Of a DNA stretch of 64,000 nucleotides, positions 11,032-24,840 are shown piece by piece. The position numbers and the translations under genes are program-made. The DNA comes from Pelargonium x hortorum (Eukaryota > Streptophyta > Magnoliopsida > Geraniales > Geraniaceae). Location of the stretch: NCBI GenBank assembly GCA_036897525.1, contig JAYMTJ010000025.1, forward strand, positions 1-64,000, in the 5' to 3' direction. A model generated the notes under the pieces. The model saw only the letters and a list, made by a program, of their open reading frames with translations. It ran no database searches and was not told the DNA's origin. The first letter of the stretch is position 1. Each line of letters starts with the position of its first letter.

Positions 11032-13640
11032 CTTTTACTTGATCCTGCGCTTAAACTTGTTTACATGCCCGTGCCGAAAAATGAGTTACTGTAAGACTCT
11101 TTTTATATTACTTATTGAAAACAGCATCGCTTGATTAATAAGTTTTTGGCATCAGGTATTGAAAAAAAAAGGAAGACTATTACTTCCAAGTTAGGCAAGG
11201 GTATCTATAAAAGAGCACAAGGCGTCTATTTGCTGTGTTATTTAGATTACGTTATAAACTTCAGAAATTCTTTGGTATCGTAGCTCGATTCGGCATTGGT
11301 TATGCTTTTTTTTTCTCAAAAAGAGGGGTTCCCGGGATACCTAAGGGAGGGGCGCGCTTTGCCATTAAAAGGCTTTTGTCACACAGCTGTTAGGCCCGTC
11401 TTTATCATGTAGTAGTTTTATATGTTTTTTTCTTTAGCCAAGGGGCACTACTCCTGGAATATGCACTGCTTTCTTGAGAGGCTCCCTCGATTTTTTTTAT
11501 ATAGGTTTTTTTGACAAAGTTGAAGGTCCTTTTAATTTAACAAGAGAATACTGGGGAAAGTTTAGTTATTAAATTTTTTGGAAATTATTTTGAGAAAGAA
11601 ATGGAAAATCCTTTGAAATAGGCAAGTACTTAGTCACCGCAAGCTTCTAAAAATCTCTAAAAGGAGTGCCTCTGCTTTATAAAAGAACGGGAATTTGTAA
11701 GACTGATAAACTTTTTACATCCCTTCTCTAATCTAAGGGGGGGTAAGATTTCCCAGCTTTTGTTTACAATATAAGGACAATCGCAGAACTAAGGGATAAC
11801 CCGTTTTCTTATTAATTAATGTGGTGTTCCTAGCAAGAGCTCATGAATTTAGTAAATCTAGTAAAGGTTGCTCTTATGTTTTTTCTAGTCTAGATGGTAG
11901 AGCTGAGGCTAAAGTCCTGTTTTTTTGAGTCTGGCTAGGTATTTTTATAAAAATAAGTTATGAAGTTGGCTGTCATAATGTAAGTAGTTATACTCAAGAC
12001 ACTCTAATGATGAGTTTACTTCCGTTACACTTCGGGCGGTAAGAGTAATGCTTTCCTATACTACAAAGGCTTTAACCTCCCATGTCAGTAGCACAAGAGG
12101 GATGTCCCTTAGTAGAGCTCCTATAACACTATCTAGAACAATTAGACCAAGTAATAAATACAATACTAGACTATACTCTATTTCTAAAAGGTCCGTAACT
12201 ATGGGGAAATCCGCAGTTTTATGAGTTAAATGTACCAACTAAGAGCCCTAGCAAGACATTCTAGAGTGTCACTTTAAGGTTATTCGGTTTCATTTGTATT
12301 CGTTATCTTAAGGCTTTTTTTTGAAACTCTATTTTATTTTGGTTGGGGTTGTTTGTTAAAGAGGTTGACAAAGCTTTCCTATTTGTGTTACTGGGTCTTT
12401 CTCGTTTTTTAAGCCTCATTATAGAAGTACTTTTTTGTTGGGTATGAGGATCTGAGATGTTATAGTAAACCCTTTTTAGGCCTAAATCAAGGTATATAAG
12501 GAGAGCTACTAAGCTCACTTAGGAATCTAAGGGAATCTAGAAATGCAATTAATTAGCAGCTACTAAACGAATTGAGAATAAAGTCAAGTTATAAATAAAA
12601 TCAAATTTGACTCAAGACAAAGTACTCCGTAGGTACAAGATGCTAAGTTATGATAAAGTGAGTTAAGTTCTTTCTTTAAGTGCTAAGCCCTTTTCCAAAA
12701 GGGCCTTTTCTATATATACCTCAAAAATCCCAAAATATAGATATTATACCCAGTTCCTTACGAGACCAAAACTGTCAAAGTATAAACCTAAAAAATGAAA
12801 GGTACAGAACAGAGCTTTCTGACTGAAGTTGTTTGTTTGTTTTTACCGTAGTATCCCGTTTTTTTGCAAGATATTATTCTTAGAAAAGTTTTGTAAACAC
12901 GGGCAGGGGAAGCTCTTCTCCGTTTCGTTTGCTTAAAAAGACTTCTTAATTGATGACCCTCGTGTTGTCAGGTTAACCGCAAGAGTTTGTAATAAATTTC
13001 TCTTAAAATATATGTAGTGTAAGCATTGATAAAGGGCATATAGGGGTTAAAATTCCAGTGTCTCGCTTTCCGACTTAGGTTAAGTGTTTTTACAGAAAAC
13101 GTATTAAAGTTGTTGATCTGGCCTCCTATTTACTCGGTATACCCTTATTAAAAAGAGTTTAAGAATTTCCTTTAAGTGTACCCAATAAGATGTTTGTACG
13201 TTTAACCCAGAAAAAACCCGCGGGATTTCCCATATTTTCATTATTTACCATGGCCTGGGAACCCTTACTATGCTTTAGCTTTAGAATCACTTATCTTTCT
13301 ATTTTCCGGATAATATAATACTATAACAAGCATGAAGAATTCCCTTATTTATAGAAAGACTTTAACTTGTGAATATTCAGGAGCGGAATACCTTACTTTA
13401 GGAGTCTAAATATCCCCAAGCCCGTTTATAGTAAATATACTTTCAGGAAAGACAAAGACTAAGGAAAAGGAATACCAAAGGCAAACTATTATGACTTGGA
13501 AATGTACTCGCAGACTAGAAAAAAAAAAAGCATAGCTACCTGTTAATAAAACTTCCCTTGGTACAGATAGATAGTGTAAAACACTGATAAAGTAGTAAAG
13601 AGAAAGATAAAGAAGTGACTCTCTTTAAGTAAGTAAGGCC
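11032..13640. other. gene-free patchwork DNA after the trnQ break
   Basis: No 3' half of trnQ, no other tRNA and no protein gene were found. A smoother pocket at about 12050-12530 holds two minus-strand frames of 60 and 71 codons, both of chance length and unrecognised. The rest is skew-neutral DNA rich in T runs. Confidence 0.45.
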
Positions 13641-14218
13641 TTTAAGGTAAGATAAATGCCTCTTGGGCTATGTAGCTTATCGTTTTGGAGTATACAACTT
13701 AGATAGTCGATACAGTCAATCTATAATCTAGGCCAAGGCTAGTGACAGCTGTCCAATGTCCCAATAAATCCTGAACTGATTCTCAAGGATAGGATTTTCT
13801 AAGAAATAGTTTAGGATGTAACTCTATAAATTAATAGTCTTTGTCTTTTGGGGCTTACCTGTCTTCAAAGCTAGAGTACTCTTAGGTAATACTACCCTCT
13901 TCACTATCCTCTTCGTAGCTATACCCAGTTTCTTAATACTCATACCTATAACAATGAATTTCCTGAGTCCTATTCTTTCAACTAGTAATTCAAAATAGAG
14001 TCAGGAACTCTAAGTAACTCTTGGAATTCTAGCTTCTATAAAATCCTAAACTTCTATATATAATATTAGCCAATAGGGTACAGAACACTCTCTACCAGTG
14101 ATGCGGAAGCCCGGAGAGCCAGCCTAAGAACTAGACTTCTTATTCTGATCTGATCTATAGAAGTTAAAATAAAAGTGACCCTGTTAAGGATAATGACTCC
14201 TGTTCTATGTTGCTTGTG

Positions 14219-14318
14219 TAGAGCCTTATAAAGATACTGAGTACGTCTATCTTACCGACCCAGAACGAAGGTTAAGTTTAGTAATGAGTATACATACCAC
14301 ACCACGCACATAGTACCC
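14219..14318 (+). repeat. repeat R2, left copy
   Basis: The words tagagcctta, gagtac, tcttaccgaccc, tacatac and a final tagtaccc occur here in the same order as at 29952-30040, with small gaps and substitutions between. The core tcttaccgaccc is 12 bases exact. Both copies sit in C-rich islands, in the same orientation. It appears to be an old repeat of about 90-100 bp. Confidence 0.6.
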
Positions 14319-14540
14319 ATCCCTTGTTAATGCCTTACTTGTTTTATATGCCTTAGGAGACTCATTTCTTTCATGAGCAAGCACAGGCACACAGTCTCAG
14401 TCAATAGCCAATCTCAGTACCTGTCTCATATCAGTAAGAGGAAGCCAGAGCAGCCCTGTATCGGTATCGGTTGTATTAGCCAGACCAGAGAAGGTGGAAT
14501 TCAGTTCTGGTATTCAAGGGAATTTAGATGCTTATTAGGT

Positions 14541-14605
14541 TTGGGTTCTTAGTGGTTAGGACTGCTTTCATAGAGAAGACTGATGAGTTTGCTTGGTTAT
14601 GGAGA
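14541..14605 (+). pseudogene. trnE(UUC)-like relic
   Basis: The word agtggttaggac is a 12-base exact match to the D arm of plant mitochondrial glutamate tRNA. It is followed by ctttcat and gaagac in the order and near the spacing found around the UUC anticodon. A T-loop-like word (gtttgctt) lies two bases closer than in an intact gene. Acceptor and T stems do not pair, so it is not a working tRNA. The elongator trnM also has ctttcata at this place and is the alternative. Confidence 0.42.
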
Positions 14606-14800
14606 TTGCGTAGACTGAGTAGGCTCGAGTTCAAGGAGGAAGAGCGGGTCCTAGCCTAGCTTCCAAAGAGTTTGTTTAGGATGTATTACAGTGTATCCTG
14701 TAAGTGAATCTATTCTCTATTTCGGCTTGCTAGAGAGTTTATTCCCGTAATGCTGTTGTACAGAATCTCCCAATAAAGAATGCCTTCTCAGGTAATGAGT

Positions 14801-17800
14801 GCCCTTTTTATAACTATATTTGGAATGTTAATAATAAATTGACAATTTGACTTGTTTGGTTAGGCTAAAGCCTTCCTAATTATTAATATTAATGAGGAAC
14901 TCCTGCAAATAATAAAATAATATAAAGCTTCCTATTGAAACAAAAAAAGGCAAGGGAAAAATCCAACATAGAGGTCTTAGGTAATTGCTTGTATTTACTG
15001 AAGTTCGATGGCGCGATTTTCCTAGTTAAAAATTTCTTTATACTAATATTTTTTATATTAAGAAGTAACTCTTTACATCAGCTTTACTATTCAGACTTTG
15101 CTCGCATTAAATAGCATATTTACTCTGCACCCAATTAAGGACTCTTACTCATGCCGGGTCCTCTTGAGATGAGAAATACTTCAGAGACGAGACAAAAGGG
15201 GATCCAACAAAGTCTAGTAACTAGGTCATTTTTTTGAATAGAACATAAATTTTAAAATGTGTATAAATACAAGACATAGTCCTAAATTAGAGTTAAAACA
15301 TAATTAGAGGGCCCGGGAAAGGGGGTATACTAAAGAAGTTAATAGACAAACTCGATTCTAGAAAAAATCTAAATTAAGTGCGTTGGCCTGGCGGCTCCCA
15401 TAAGGGATCGGAATTAACTATTACAGAAGTCCTCGGAAATTCCACAAGTATACTGAGTTATTAATCCGGATAAAGCGCCTTGAAAGTGGAAAGCCTAATG
15501 CTAAAAAACTTCTTTTGCCTTTACTTGACTGACTAATTAGAGTATTTCTAGAACTTTTCTAATTCTACTTACACTTATGGGTATGATATTTATTAACAAG
15601 GAAGTTGTCCGCTTGTTTCCTGCTTTTAGTCTAGTTAACTAAAGAAAGAGCTAAGCCCTTCTCCATCTCTAAAGGGTGCAATTCAAAAGATATAGTAAAT
15701 AGTGATGCATGCAAAAAGGTAAAACGTACAAACTTACTTACTACACACTTAAACTTCCCGATAAAAGATATTCTAGATAGTCATTTTTACAAAAGGGGAA
15801 TCCTAGGCATTATATCTTATAATGCAAAACCCGTACTATTAAAAACCGAAAAAACTAAGACTTGTTAGCCAAGATTTAGCACTAAACTGGAACTTTCTCG
15901 GATCTCCCCTAAAAACCCTTAGACTGAGATCTGCAACTGCAAAAGAAGGCTTACTGGAAAAACCTTTTAGTCATTCCTTCCTTGCGACTAGTCAAAATAC
16001 TAGGGAAATACCTCTCTTAAAGTAAAGACGGGAAAACTAACATTTTTTTTTTCACAAAAGCTTGTTTTATATTATTAAGGATTGAACCCTTGATTGAAAT
16101 GGAGCTTTTTATATCGGTATATACATACCCTAAACTCCTTCCTATTTCAACTAAAACCTGAAGAAAGCTGGGTTAATATAAACTTTAATTGTTCTGGGGA
16201 TAACTTTATTTTATAACATAGCTGCTACCAACAAAGACATGAGTTCATGTCCCGCAGTATACTCTATATTACAGGAAAAACACTAGCGACTGAGATCCCT
16301 TTTACTTTATTTAAATTTAAACGTAGAAGTTTATTATTATTAGATTTGCTCCTGACTTAGTTTATAACCTTGTTTAGTAAAAACCTGTTATTAAAACTAC
16401 CTGACTTCTAGGAAATCCATTTCTATCATACTCTTCTTAAAAACAAAATATTCAACATTACAAGGTATTTTCTATTTTATTATATTAACAATTAATTTTA
16501 TATTTAAAAATAAGATCCCTATACTATAACTATATAAGACTCTCGTTTAGTTTTCGAATGTAGTTCTGCTAAGGCTTCCATAATTCATTTTCATTGAGAA
16601 TCTGTACCTGTAATTCAAGATAAAGGTAATCAATTAGCGCGTATTTCTAGGTCTAAGATAATACAGACAGACTCCTTCCCTTTTAGATCAGATTTATAAA
16701 ACTTGTGATAACGCTTACCCATTTAAATTTAAGGAAGGCCTCTTGTTATACTCAAAGTATACTATTTTTAGAAAAAAGATACTAATACCCTGTAAAATAA
16801 ATCCAACAAGCCATAAAACTTCTAAGGACAAGACCTAAAGAGCTTCTAGGATAGGATCACTCTCATATTTTGAAAGAGGTTTCTCTATTTTAGATGCTTA
16901 TACATTAGAAAAAACATATAGAATAACCTAACTAGTATATTAACTATAATGCTATAATAACTAGAAGTTCCTTAATTATCGGAAAATAAATCTAAATATA
17001 CTGCAAGAAACAAAAAGTCTTGTTCTAATTCAAAAGAAAAAACTTTACTTAGTCCAACAAACCCATACTTAAGTATAGTATAGTATAACACGCTATTTAT
17101 TTATTTTCACGTTTTATAAAGGAAAAAGCAAAAACTCCAAGAAGATATGTATTCCATTACTAAAGAACCTAGATAATTTTGAACTTTGTTTCTTCTAGGA
17201 CTTGACTTCTGAACTAAGGGCCCCTTCTTTTCAATTTTAAAAAGGCTAGCAATATCTATTAATGCAGACTCATAATCTGCATATTACATGACGTCGAGGC
17301 AAAACCGAACCTTCCTACCTAGTTTAGAAAGTTTCCCTTAGCTTAGTATGAAATTCCTACTCTCTTTCAATTATGTTAAAATCTTACCAGCCCTCTCCAA
17401 AATTAGGGTAACCAGTACCTGTTAGCTAGAGTAGCCTAAAATTTTATTTCCCATTACCATCTTATGAGTTTATCTACGAATCGCCTCTACTTCTTAAATT
17501 AGAAGTTCCATTTTTATAACTTTATTTTTATAGCATTATAAAATTTAACGGGCTTTAAGGGGGTCTAGCGCGGATAGCTTTGGACAAACCCGATCAGTAT
17601 AACTAAAAAGCTTTTGGGCTCCTCCTTATTTGATTTGAGAAACTTTGTTTTAGACTTTATCAGGAGTTCCTATAACTTACACACTTAAATTGAGGTAATT
17701 GAATTGAATGTATTATCTCTGAGACTGGGTATTTACTCATCTATCACTTCACTAAACTAAAGATTACCTTGTGAAACTGTCAAATGGAAAAGCTTACATA

Positions 17801-20800
17801 TTTAGTGTATAGAGTACGAATCTTGTACTGGTAGTAAATATTATTAAAGATTTAAAAAGAATTTGACTAAACAGAAACTACCTTGTTCCGACACGTAACA
17901 GTTCAAATGGCAGTAAGCAAATCTAGGCCTAGAACAGCGCCCCTTTCCAATAATATAAATAAATAAATAACAAGATGAACGAGAGCTCCCCTTTTTTTAA
18001 TTGTACCTCTTCACCAATAGACTTTATTTTGGGGAATCTAAAAAAGCTTCTGGGATCTTAAAGGAACTCTTTATTTTTCTCTGTGAATAGTGTAATCTTG
18101 TAGAGTCTAAATGAGCAGCCTATCTCTTCCTATTCCCCAGATTTCGAAGGCAGAGCGCGAGTTAATTTGATCGGAATCCTTTGGTTCACATCGGCTTACT
18201 CTAAGTTCTTCCTTGCTCTACTTTATTCTGTCTTTGAAATTGCAATTATGACTGCTATCAAAAGGATCCTGTTTCAGTATATTTTGTAAACCATACATCC
18301 TATTTACTTTACTACATTTTCCGACATACAGATATTTTTTTTGAAGGAGCTCCTAGTTTTTAGGCAAATCCTGTACATGCCCATTTTATATGGATATAAG
18401 GAAGTCCGCTCTAGTTTACCCCAATATACTAAGCCCTTTTTTATCTGTGCAATGAACGACTTACAGCCTCGGCCTCGAGAGGGGGGCATCTAACGAAAGA
18501 GCAGTCTTACCTCTGTACCAAGAGAACCTAATAACGAAGTTCGGATAAAGACTAAGGAAACTCTCAAGAGAGGTACCCCTCCCCCCTTGTTGTATAGTAA
18601 GTTTTCGTATATATTCCAGTACAAAGTAAAAACAAAAGCGCGCATTATGGACTCTCTTCTTTGTATCTATTGTTCAGATAAGGGAGTTTCCCTTTTTTAT
18701 ACCCGGTTTTCTTTGAATCCAAAGCTATTCTTTATATTACTAAATCTCAAGTCATACAAAGGGGCGCTGTCAATATTTACATGGTATACTCTACTGAACT
18801 GACAAAGAGTTCTATTAAAAGGGGAAAACCGCTGACAAGGACTAATTAAATTGATTCAAAAAGGGTTATCCAGGATACACTTTTGGTAACCCAGACTGGG
18901 CTTAGAGTGAATACACAGTAAGTATTGTTCTAAATTTGACTAGAGCTGCGAGTAGTACTCTATTTTATCTATTTACGGCATGATACCCTAAAGGTTTGTA
19001 ACTTTTTCCACGAGTATAACAAAAGGGTAATCATAAAGCAGAAGGAAGTGCTTTCCTTGTTTATTTTGTTACAACATTAATAAATAGAAATATAGGCTTT
19101 TCCTTGAGTTGTTTTGCAGGGCACTCTCTTAGAGTGGTTTCAAAAAGCATTAGATTACTCTTCTGGCGGGCCCCTTATACGGGGTTCGTATAGTATAGAA
19201 AGAGCTAAACCTGATAATAAAAATACGTAATTATAGAAGTAACTCAACTCTATGTGGTGAAAAAACTCTTCGTAGCTCCAATTATAAGCATATAAGCAAC
19301 TCGAATTGCATAGGTTAAGTGGGGCCTTATCATATCCCCAAAAAAATTCCAGTCTACTTAAATTGAAATAATACGAAAAGATCCTAAAACCGCGTCGATC
19401 AGTAGAGTAAACAAAACGAATAAAATAACTAAAGCCTTAACAAATTAAGAAGCCTTACCTAACTTGAAAAGCAAGGGTTAAAACGCTTATTTCCCTATAC
19501 AAGACAAGTATAGAAGTTTGTTTGACTTGCTTCAAAAATATACAAATAGGAACCTCTTTAGAAAAGGGTCTAAGAAACCAAGAAAACAAAAGAACCCAGT
19601 AAGTACTTCCTCAATTACTACTTTCCTAAACTTAATCTGAGAGCTTATAAAAAAGACTATTAAATAGTCATACCTACCTTTCTTTACCCTTCCTTAAAAA
19701 CTTTATTATACTTTTTTTTAAGCTGGGCTAAACCAAAGGAAGCTGTAATAGAAAGAAAAACTCCTTTTCTTTTGTTACATAGCCTGCAAAACGTAGAATC
19801 CGTAAACTAGCATGCCCGTAAAAATAAGTAAGAATATATTATATCCTGATCACAAGATTTCTTGGGTAACTGAGTTGTTAAACTTTAGTGTAAGGATTAC
19901 TGGCGTATTTTATTGAAATGCTAAAAGGTTTTACTAAAAAAAAGAAAGAGTGGAGGCTTGCTTTTCGATACAGCATTCTTTACGCAGTTTAAGATTAAGA
20001 TATAAAAACGTCCACAGATTGGACTCATTTCCAGCATTACTATAAGGAGATCTCTCCATCAAGTCACCGCGGCAGGCCAGGCCCTTATATTCTTGAAGCT
20101 TTTATAATACTAGATTTCTAATACTCGAATTTGGAATATACTATGACACCTGTTATTTAAACCAATAGGAATCCTGATTAGATAGAATAAGATAAAGTTC
20201 TAGAATGTCTTTACCGTTACTTTAGCTTTAACACCTAGAAGAAATAAAGGAAAAGAGTACACAAGCTTCTCCTAACAGCTTCTCTATTTAACCGGGATAC
20301 TCAAAAAGCTAGCAGAACACGGAGACACACTTCCTTTTGTTAAACCCTTGACTAATCCGGATTCTTATATATTTAGAAATTATTACACAGAGTATAGAAT
20401 CCCCAGGCGGCTTTTGCCTTTGAATTTCTTTCTCTTGTATGTAAAGAACGGATATTCTAAAATGTAGGAGAACAAGACCTTATCAATATTTCTTGTCTTA
20501 CTAATAAAAGTTTAGGACCCATATCATCCAGAGAAACGGGTTAAAAAAGCCTCTTCTTAAGTTAAGAACAAAACGAAGCCCTTGGCTTTATACTACAGAG
20601 ATACTAAGATATCAAAAGCATTTAAGTAAAGGGTAAGGTAATTTGAAGTTATAGACCGGTTTTTCCTAGAAGTGAATCGGCTTTCTCCTTTGAAGTATTC
20701 TTGTATTGAACCCTATTACTGCCAATTCTAATTGAGTAAATACTAAAGTATTCGAGTCATTTTACTAAGAGCCCCCCCTGCTTTATTTAACGATCAGACC

Positions 20801-23800
20801 TTATAGCAGCCCTTCTTTTTTAATAAGAAACCCTTTTTTTTAGAAAGCTTTCCTCAGGAGTTCCTGATTTGTAAAATTGAAACCTAGATTTTTAGTATAC
20901 TCAACTACAATTATAGTAAAGTAAATTAAATACAAGCAGTAGTCCCAAATGTTGAATAATCCCTTTACTAACCCACGAAAGATCCCCCCCTCAAAGCTTT
21001 CAGTGCACACCCTACTTGGTACAACTCATAATCAAATGAAGTTCTATATCACCCATGTATGTAATCAGAATAACTCTAGCGAGAAATACCTTATGAATAA
21101 ACTTGCCGACTCAAGCAAGTACTTATCGGGTATAGAAAAAAGAGATTACCAATTTCCGCTGTTGATTTCAAAGCAGCAAGCCCTGTATCCTAAAAAGTAT
21201 TAGGCGCTCCTATTAGGAGGATTTTTGGCAAAACCAAAAAAGAAAGGCGTAAATCAAGGGCTAAGCCTATACCTTGCACAGTAAAACAAACGAATACTAA
21301 AGCTAGCATATGACAAAAAAAAAGTTTAATGATTTTAGAGCCCCACTTTTAAGCGAATATAATACTGTTGTAGAGGTACTTACCTCTTTACCGGAGATCC
21401 GAGGTATATTATAATTAAGCATCCCCCCAGGCTAAAAAGCCCACTTTGTAGGATAAGCAAAATACAGATTTCAAATTGAATGAATAGTTTGTGGTGCTAT
21501 TTCCTGGACTTCTTTGACAAAGGTTTATGCTTAGTAACTTCGAATTCAGAGAGGATCTTCGAGGGTTTATAAGTCTAATTTGTAAATTGACTGGTAAGTG
21601 AATAACAGGCCTAATTTCACTGATTAAAAAGTTAGAAGAATCTGGTAATATCGGGTATACCCCTACTAAAGTTCAACCAAATGAAAAAACAAGTTGAGGA
21701 GAAGAGTCTACTTGACACGGAGTATACTTTTTTTTGTAAAACTAGTATACCAATTCCTGGTCATTTTTATTATATAAGGGCAGGCGCTGTATTCTTAATT
21801 GCGAAAAGGACATTATACCCGATTGAGGGGAGAAATCTTTAGCGCGTTATATCAAGATTCAGAGTGTTATATTTTATTTATACTTTTGAAAAAACACTGC
21901 CCTATACAACATACGAGGGCTTTGACTCTACTACAGAAGCCTTCTATCTAAGAAATTTAGATAAGAAAAAGACAATTCTAGTACAACTTCCTATTTGACT
22001 TAGCAGATTTAGTTTGTTAAGTTCTTAATCTGGTAAAGGAGAACTAACTTCATGGGTATGAGTCTTAAAAAAAGACTATTAAGATCAATCTAGAACCCCC
22101 CAAAAAGTATTTAACCTGAACAAGTTTAGATTTATTTAGTTGAGATATTAAACAGCCTTTCAAATTGAAGGAATGAATACGGGGGTCCCAAATAAGTAGA
22201 AAGTCTTTCGCTTGGATAAGGAAACCTTTAACGGGTAAATTAAATACCCAAGAGTTTTACCTAAAAATGGAATTCTTTTCTAGTTTACTGGTTACTCTAG
22301 GTTTGATTTTAGTAAAAGGAAGGGCTTTATATAGGCCAGTGCCCGCTTTAAAGTAAAGGGAGTCCTGAAAGAGAAAAGAAAAGCGGGGTTTGTTTTTATT
22401 ACTTTAGGGGTTGCTACCCGGGGCTTCCTTTAGGGTTGATTTAAGAATAAGAAAAGTAATTGTGCTTTGAGGGTTTGCTTTTGATTAAATATATATATCT
22501 TTTTTTTAACTTGTAGCCCTTACCTTTCCAGACTCATATCGACTTTTAGGTTAAATAGGTTACCTATACCTATAAATACTGGGACAACATCCCAATTCTC
22601 GAAATTTTAGAGTTAATGAAAAAGTATACGAAAGCTTTCCCGAGTTTACTTTGTCCACTAAAGAATACAATGAAGGTACCTTCTTTATTTATTAGGTGTA
22701 CTGCAAAATGAATTAAGTAACGGTTTGTAAGTAAAAAAGGATACTTCTAAACCAAGGGTAAAAGTCTCTTTCTATATTGAGTCTTAAACCCGCACATTAT
22801 AATATATAATGAGTTTCTCCTTAAACTATTCCTTAGAATTTTTATACAGAGAGGTTTTATATGGCCGCAAAAAAGAATTTAGATCTATATTTATGTTGCT
22901 TTAGTGCTTTACTCGAAGACCCCTTTTTGATATCCGGCATTGGCATTGCTTAATCAATTTGTATGTTCTGGTAACGATCTCTATATTATTATTATTATAT
23001 AAATTATATAAAGAACCCTATAGGTATAATGTCCCTTTAATTTCCTAGATAGTATTTAGTGGAATAGGCCTGTAGACCGATACTATTTTACTAAGCCAAA
23101 CAGGCTCCCCGTTTTTATTGTAGGATAAACCCTCCGTATTTTATCGAAATTACCCTGTAAGTGTCACTGCAGTCAAAACCTCTAAAGCAATGAAATGAAA
23201 ATTGTCTTCTTTTTTTTTTATACTATTTCTTTCTATAAGGAAGGAGGAAGGGCTTCCGAGTCGCGGATTGGATTAAGGGGTCTAATAAAAACGGAAAAAA
23301 TAGTGTTTTATGCGTAAGTAAAAGAATCGGCACAACTCCGTGAATACTTAATAGCAGACTAAAACCTTATATTATAGAACTTCTGGGAATTCTAAGACAT
23401 TTAAAACAATCACATAGATTTTAATAAATAAGTATTTGCTCGCGGGCACTTCAATTAAATAAAAATAAGGTGCGGGGGTACTCTAATTGAATTTGAAAGT
23501 AAGAATCTCCTTATTATCTTGTACCATCTTTCATTTTAATAAAGTAGAGTCCGCTTTTACCTGGTTCCTTTAATCTCCCAACGACTACTTAGGGCGCTTT
23601 AGTTAATTAGTCTTAAGTTTACTTTCTATCTAAAAAAAAAAAGCCAGGTACTTCAGATTAGAGTATACCTTTTTTTAGAAGACTTGTTGTATTTTTTTCT
23701 AAGCATTAAGCCAGTTTATTCCTGTTGAGATAGTGGAAACCCTTTTTGATTTTTAAAACTTATATTTATCTTTCAATTTTTCAATTATAAGGTATGCCTT

Positions 23801-24840
23801 GCAAAGAGGCCTTTATTACCCTTTCTACTGAAATTATCTCTAATCTTTCTAGCGGGATACTCGCTTAAAGTCTGGGGAAGAGCTGAGTAAGAAATTCCAA
23901 TATTAAAAACGAGGTAAAAAGTAGAAGGGCAATGCTTATTAATTACCCGCTTCGGATATTCGGGAGCTTACTTTTTGCATTCGCATTGACAAGCTCTTTT
24001 CGCAAATTCATAGGAGGCTTTTAGACATTTACGACCCCTCGGTACCGCTACAATACTGCCGAATAATTACCTATTATCTAAATAAAATTTGTTCTGATCC
24101 CCATTAAGGGCTTCTCCTAGCAGCGTCTTGAGCTTGTATTTTGAATTACTTATAGGGTTCCCTAAATCTCCATAGCTTTCCGTTCCTGGATCCTCTTTTC
24201 TCAGTCTTTCCTTCGGCCTATCGTTTTCTTAGAATTATACCCTTTTCTAATATTACAGTTCTAAGTAGTACAAGCACTAGGTTAGGTAGAAATACCCTTA
24301 GATTCAATTGGTTTTAGAAGTGTTATGGGTGGGATATTAGAACCTATGTTTTCTTGTATAACCTTATTAATGAATGAATGTCACCCTCTTTTTTATGGGG
24401 TAGAACTTGAACCCCTGTATTTTATTAGTAGCTATTAAGATATTAAGGAAGAGTTGGGAGAGAGCCTGGGCGGGAGGGGAGAGCTTGTGTACTTAAAGTT
24501 CCGTGGTTAAATACTCTATATTTAGAGGGCAATTACTTACAGCTCACGAGGCTCCGCTAGCTAGATAACTTTAGAAAACTTATTAAACCTTTTAATGACA
24601 GAAATCCGAAATAAACTAGCTAAACGAAAAACCCCCTGGAATACAAACAACTCCCTTAAACAAATTATAGTAACCTTCTGAAGTTTCCTCGGAATTACTG
24701 GCTTATAAGCATTACAGAAGGAAAACCCTTACTTAGTTTTTTTTAACTAAAATTCTAGAATTCCCAGGGATTTCCTATATTTTAGAGTCAAAAGAGCCCC
24801 CGTGTGAAATTCACCAAGGTTGTAGGGAAATAGGCCGGTT
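14801..24840. other. 10 kb gene-free patchwork DNA
   Basis: This is the longest stretch without any gene signal. It is AT-rich and skew-neutral, full of short A, T, C and G runs and short palindromes. Frames of 61, 71 and 84 codons (18304-18489 minus, 18587-18802 plus, 20949-21203 plus) are of chance length and unlike any known protein. No tRNA arm pair with correct spacing and no rRNA motif was found. An isolated perfect inverted repeat, gacatga-gt-tcatgtc, lies near 16237-16252. Confidence 0.5.

Larger units (their letters stand above)
13641..14800. other. strand-asymmetric island with a skew switch near 14.45 kb
   Basis: On the + strand C clearly exceeds G from about 13.65 to 14.45 kb; one sampled 60-base line has 18 C against 7 G. 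G then exceeds C to about 14.8 kb; a sampled line has 23 G against 6 C. The island carries one copy of repeat R2 and a trnE-like relic just after the switch. No protein gene is visible. Confidence 0.5.

Noticed and set aside
16237-16252. Perfect inverted repeat gacatga-gt-tcatgtc as a regulatory hairpin
   Set aside because: The two-base loop is too tight for a stable hairpin, there is no gene nearby, and short palindromes are common in the patchwork DNA.
24395-24450. T-loop-like ggggttcaag on the minus strand with flanking GGGG and CCCC
   Set aside because: The loop would be 11 bases rather than 7 and there is no D arm at the right distance.
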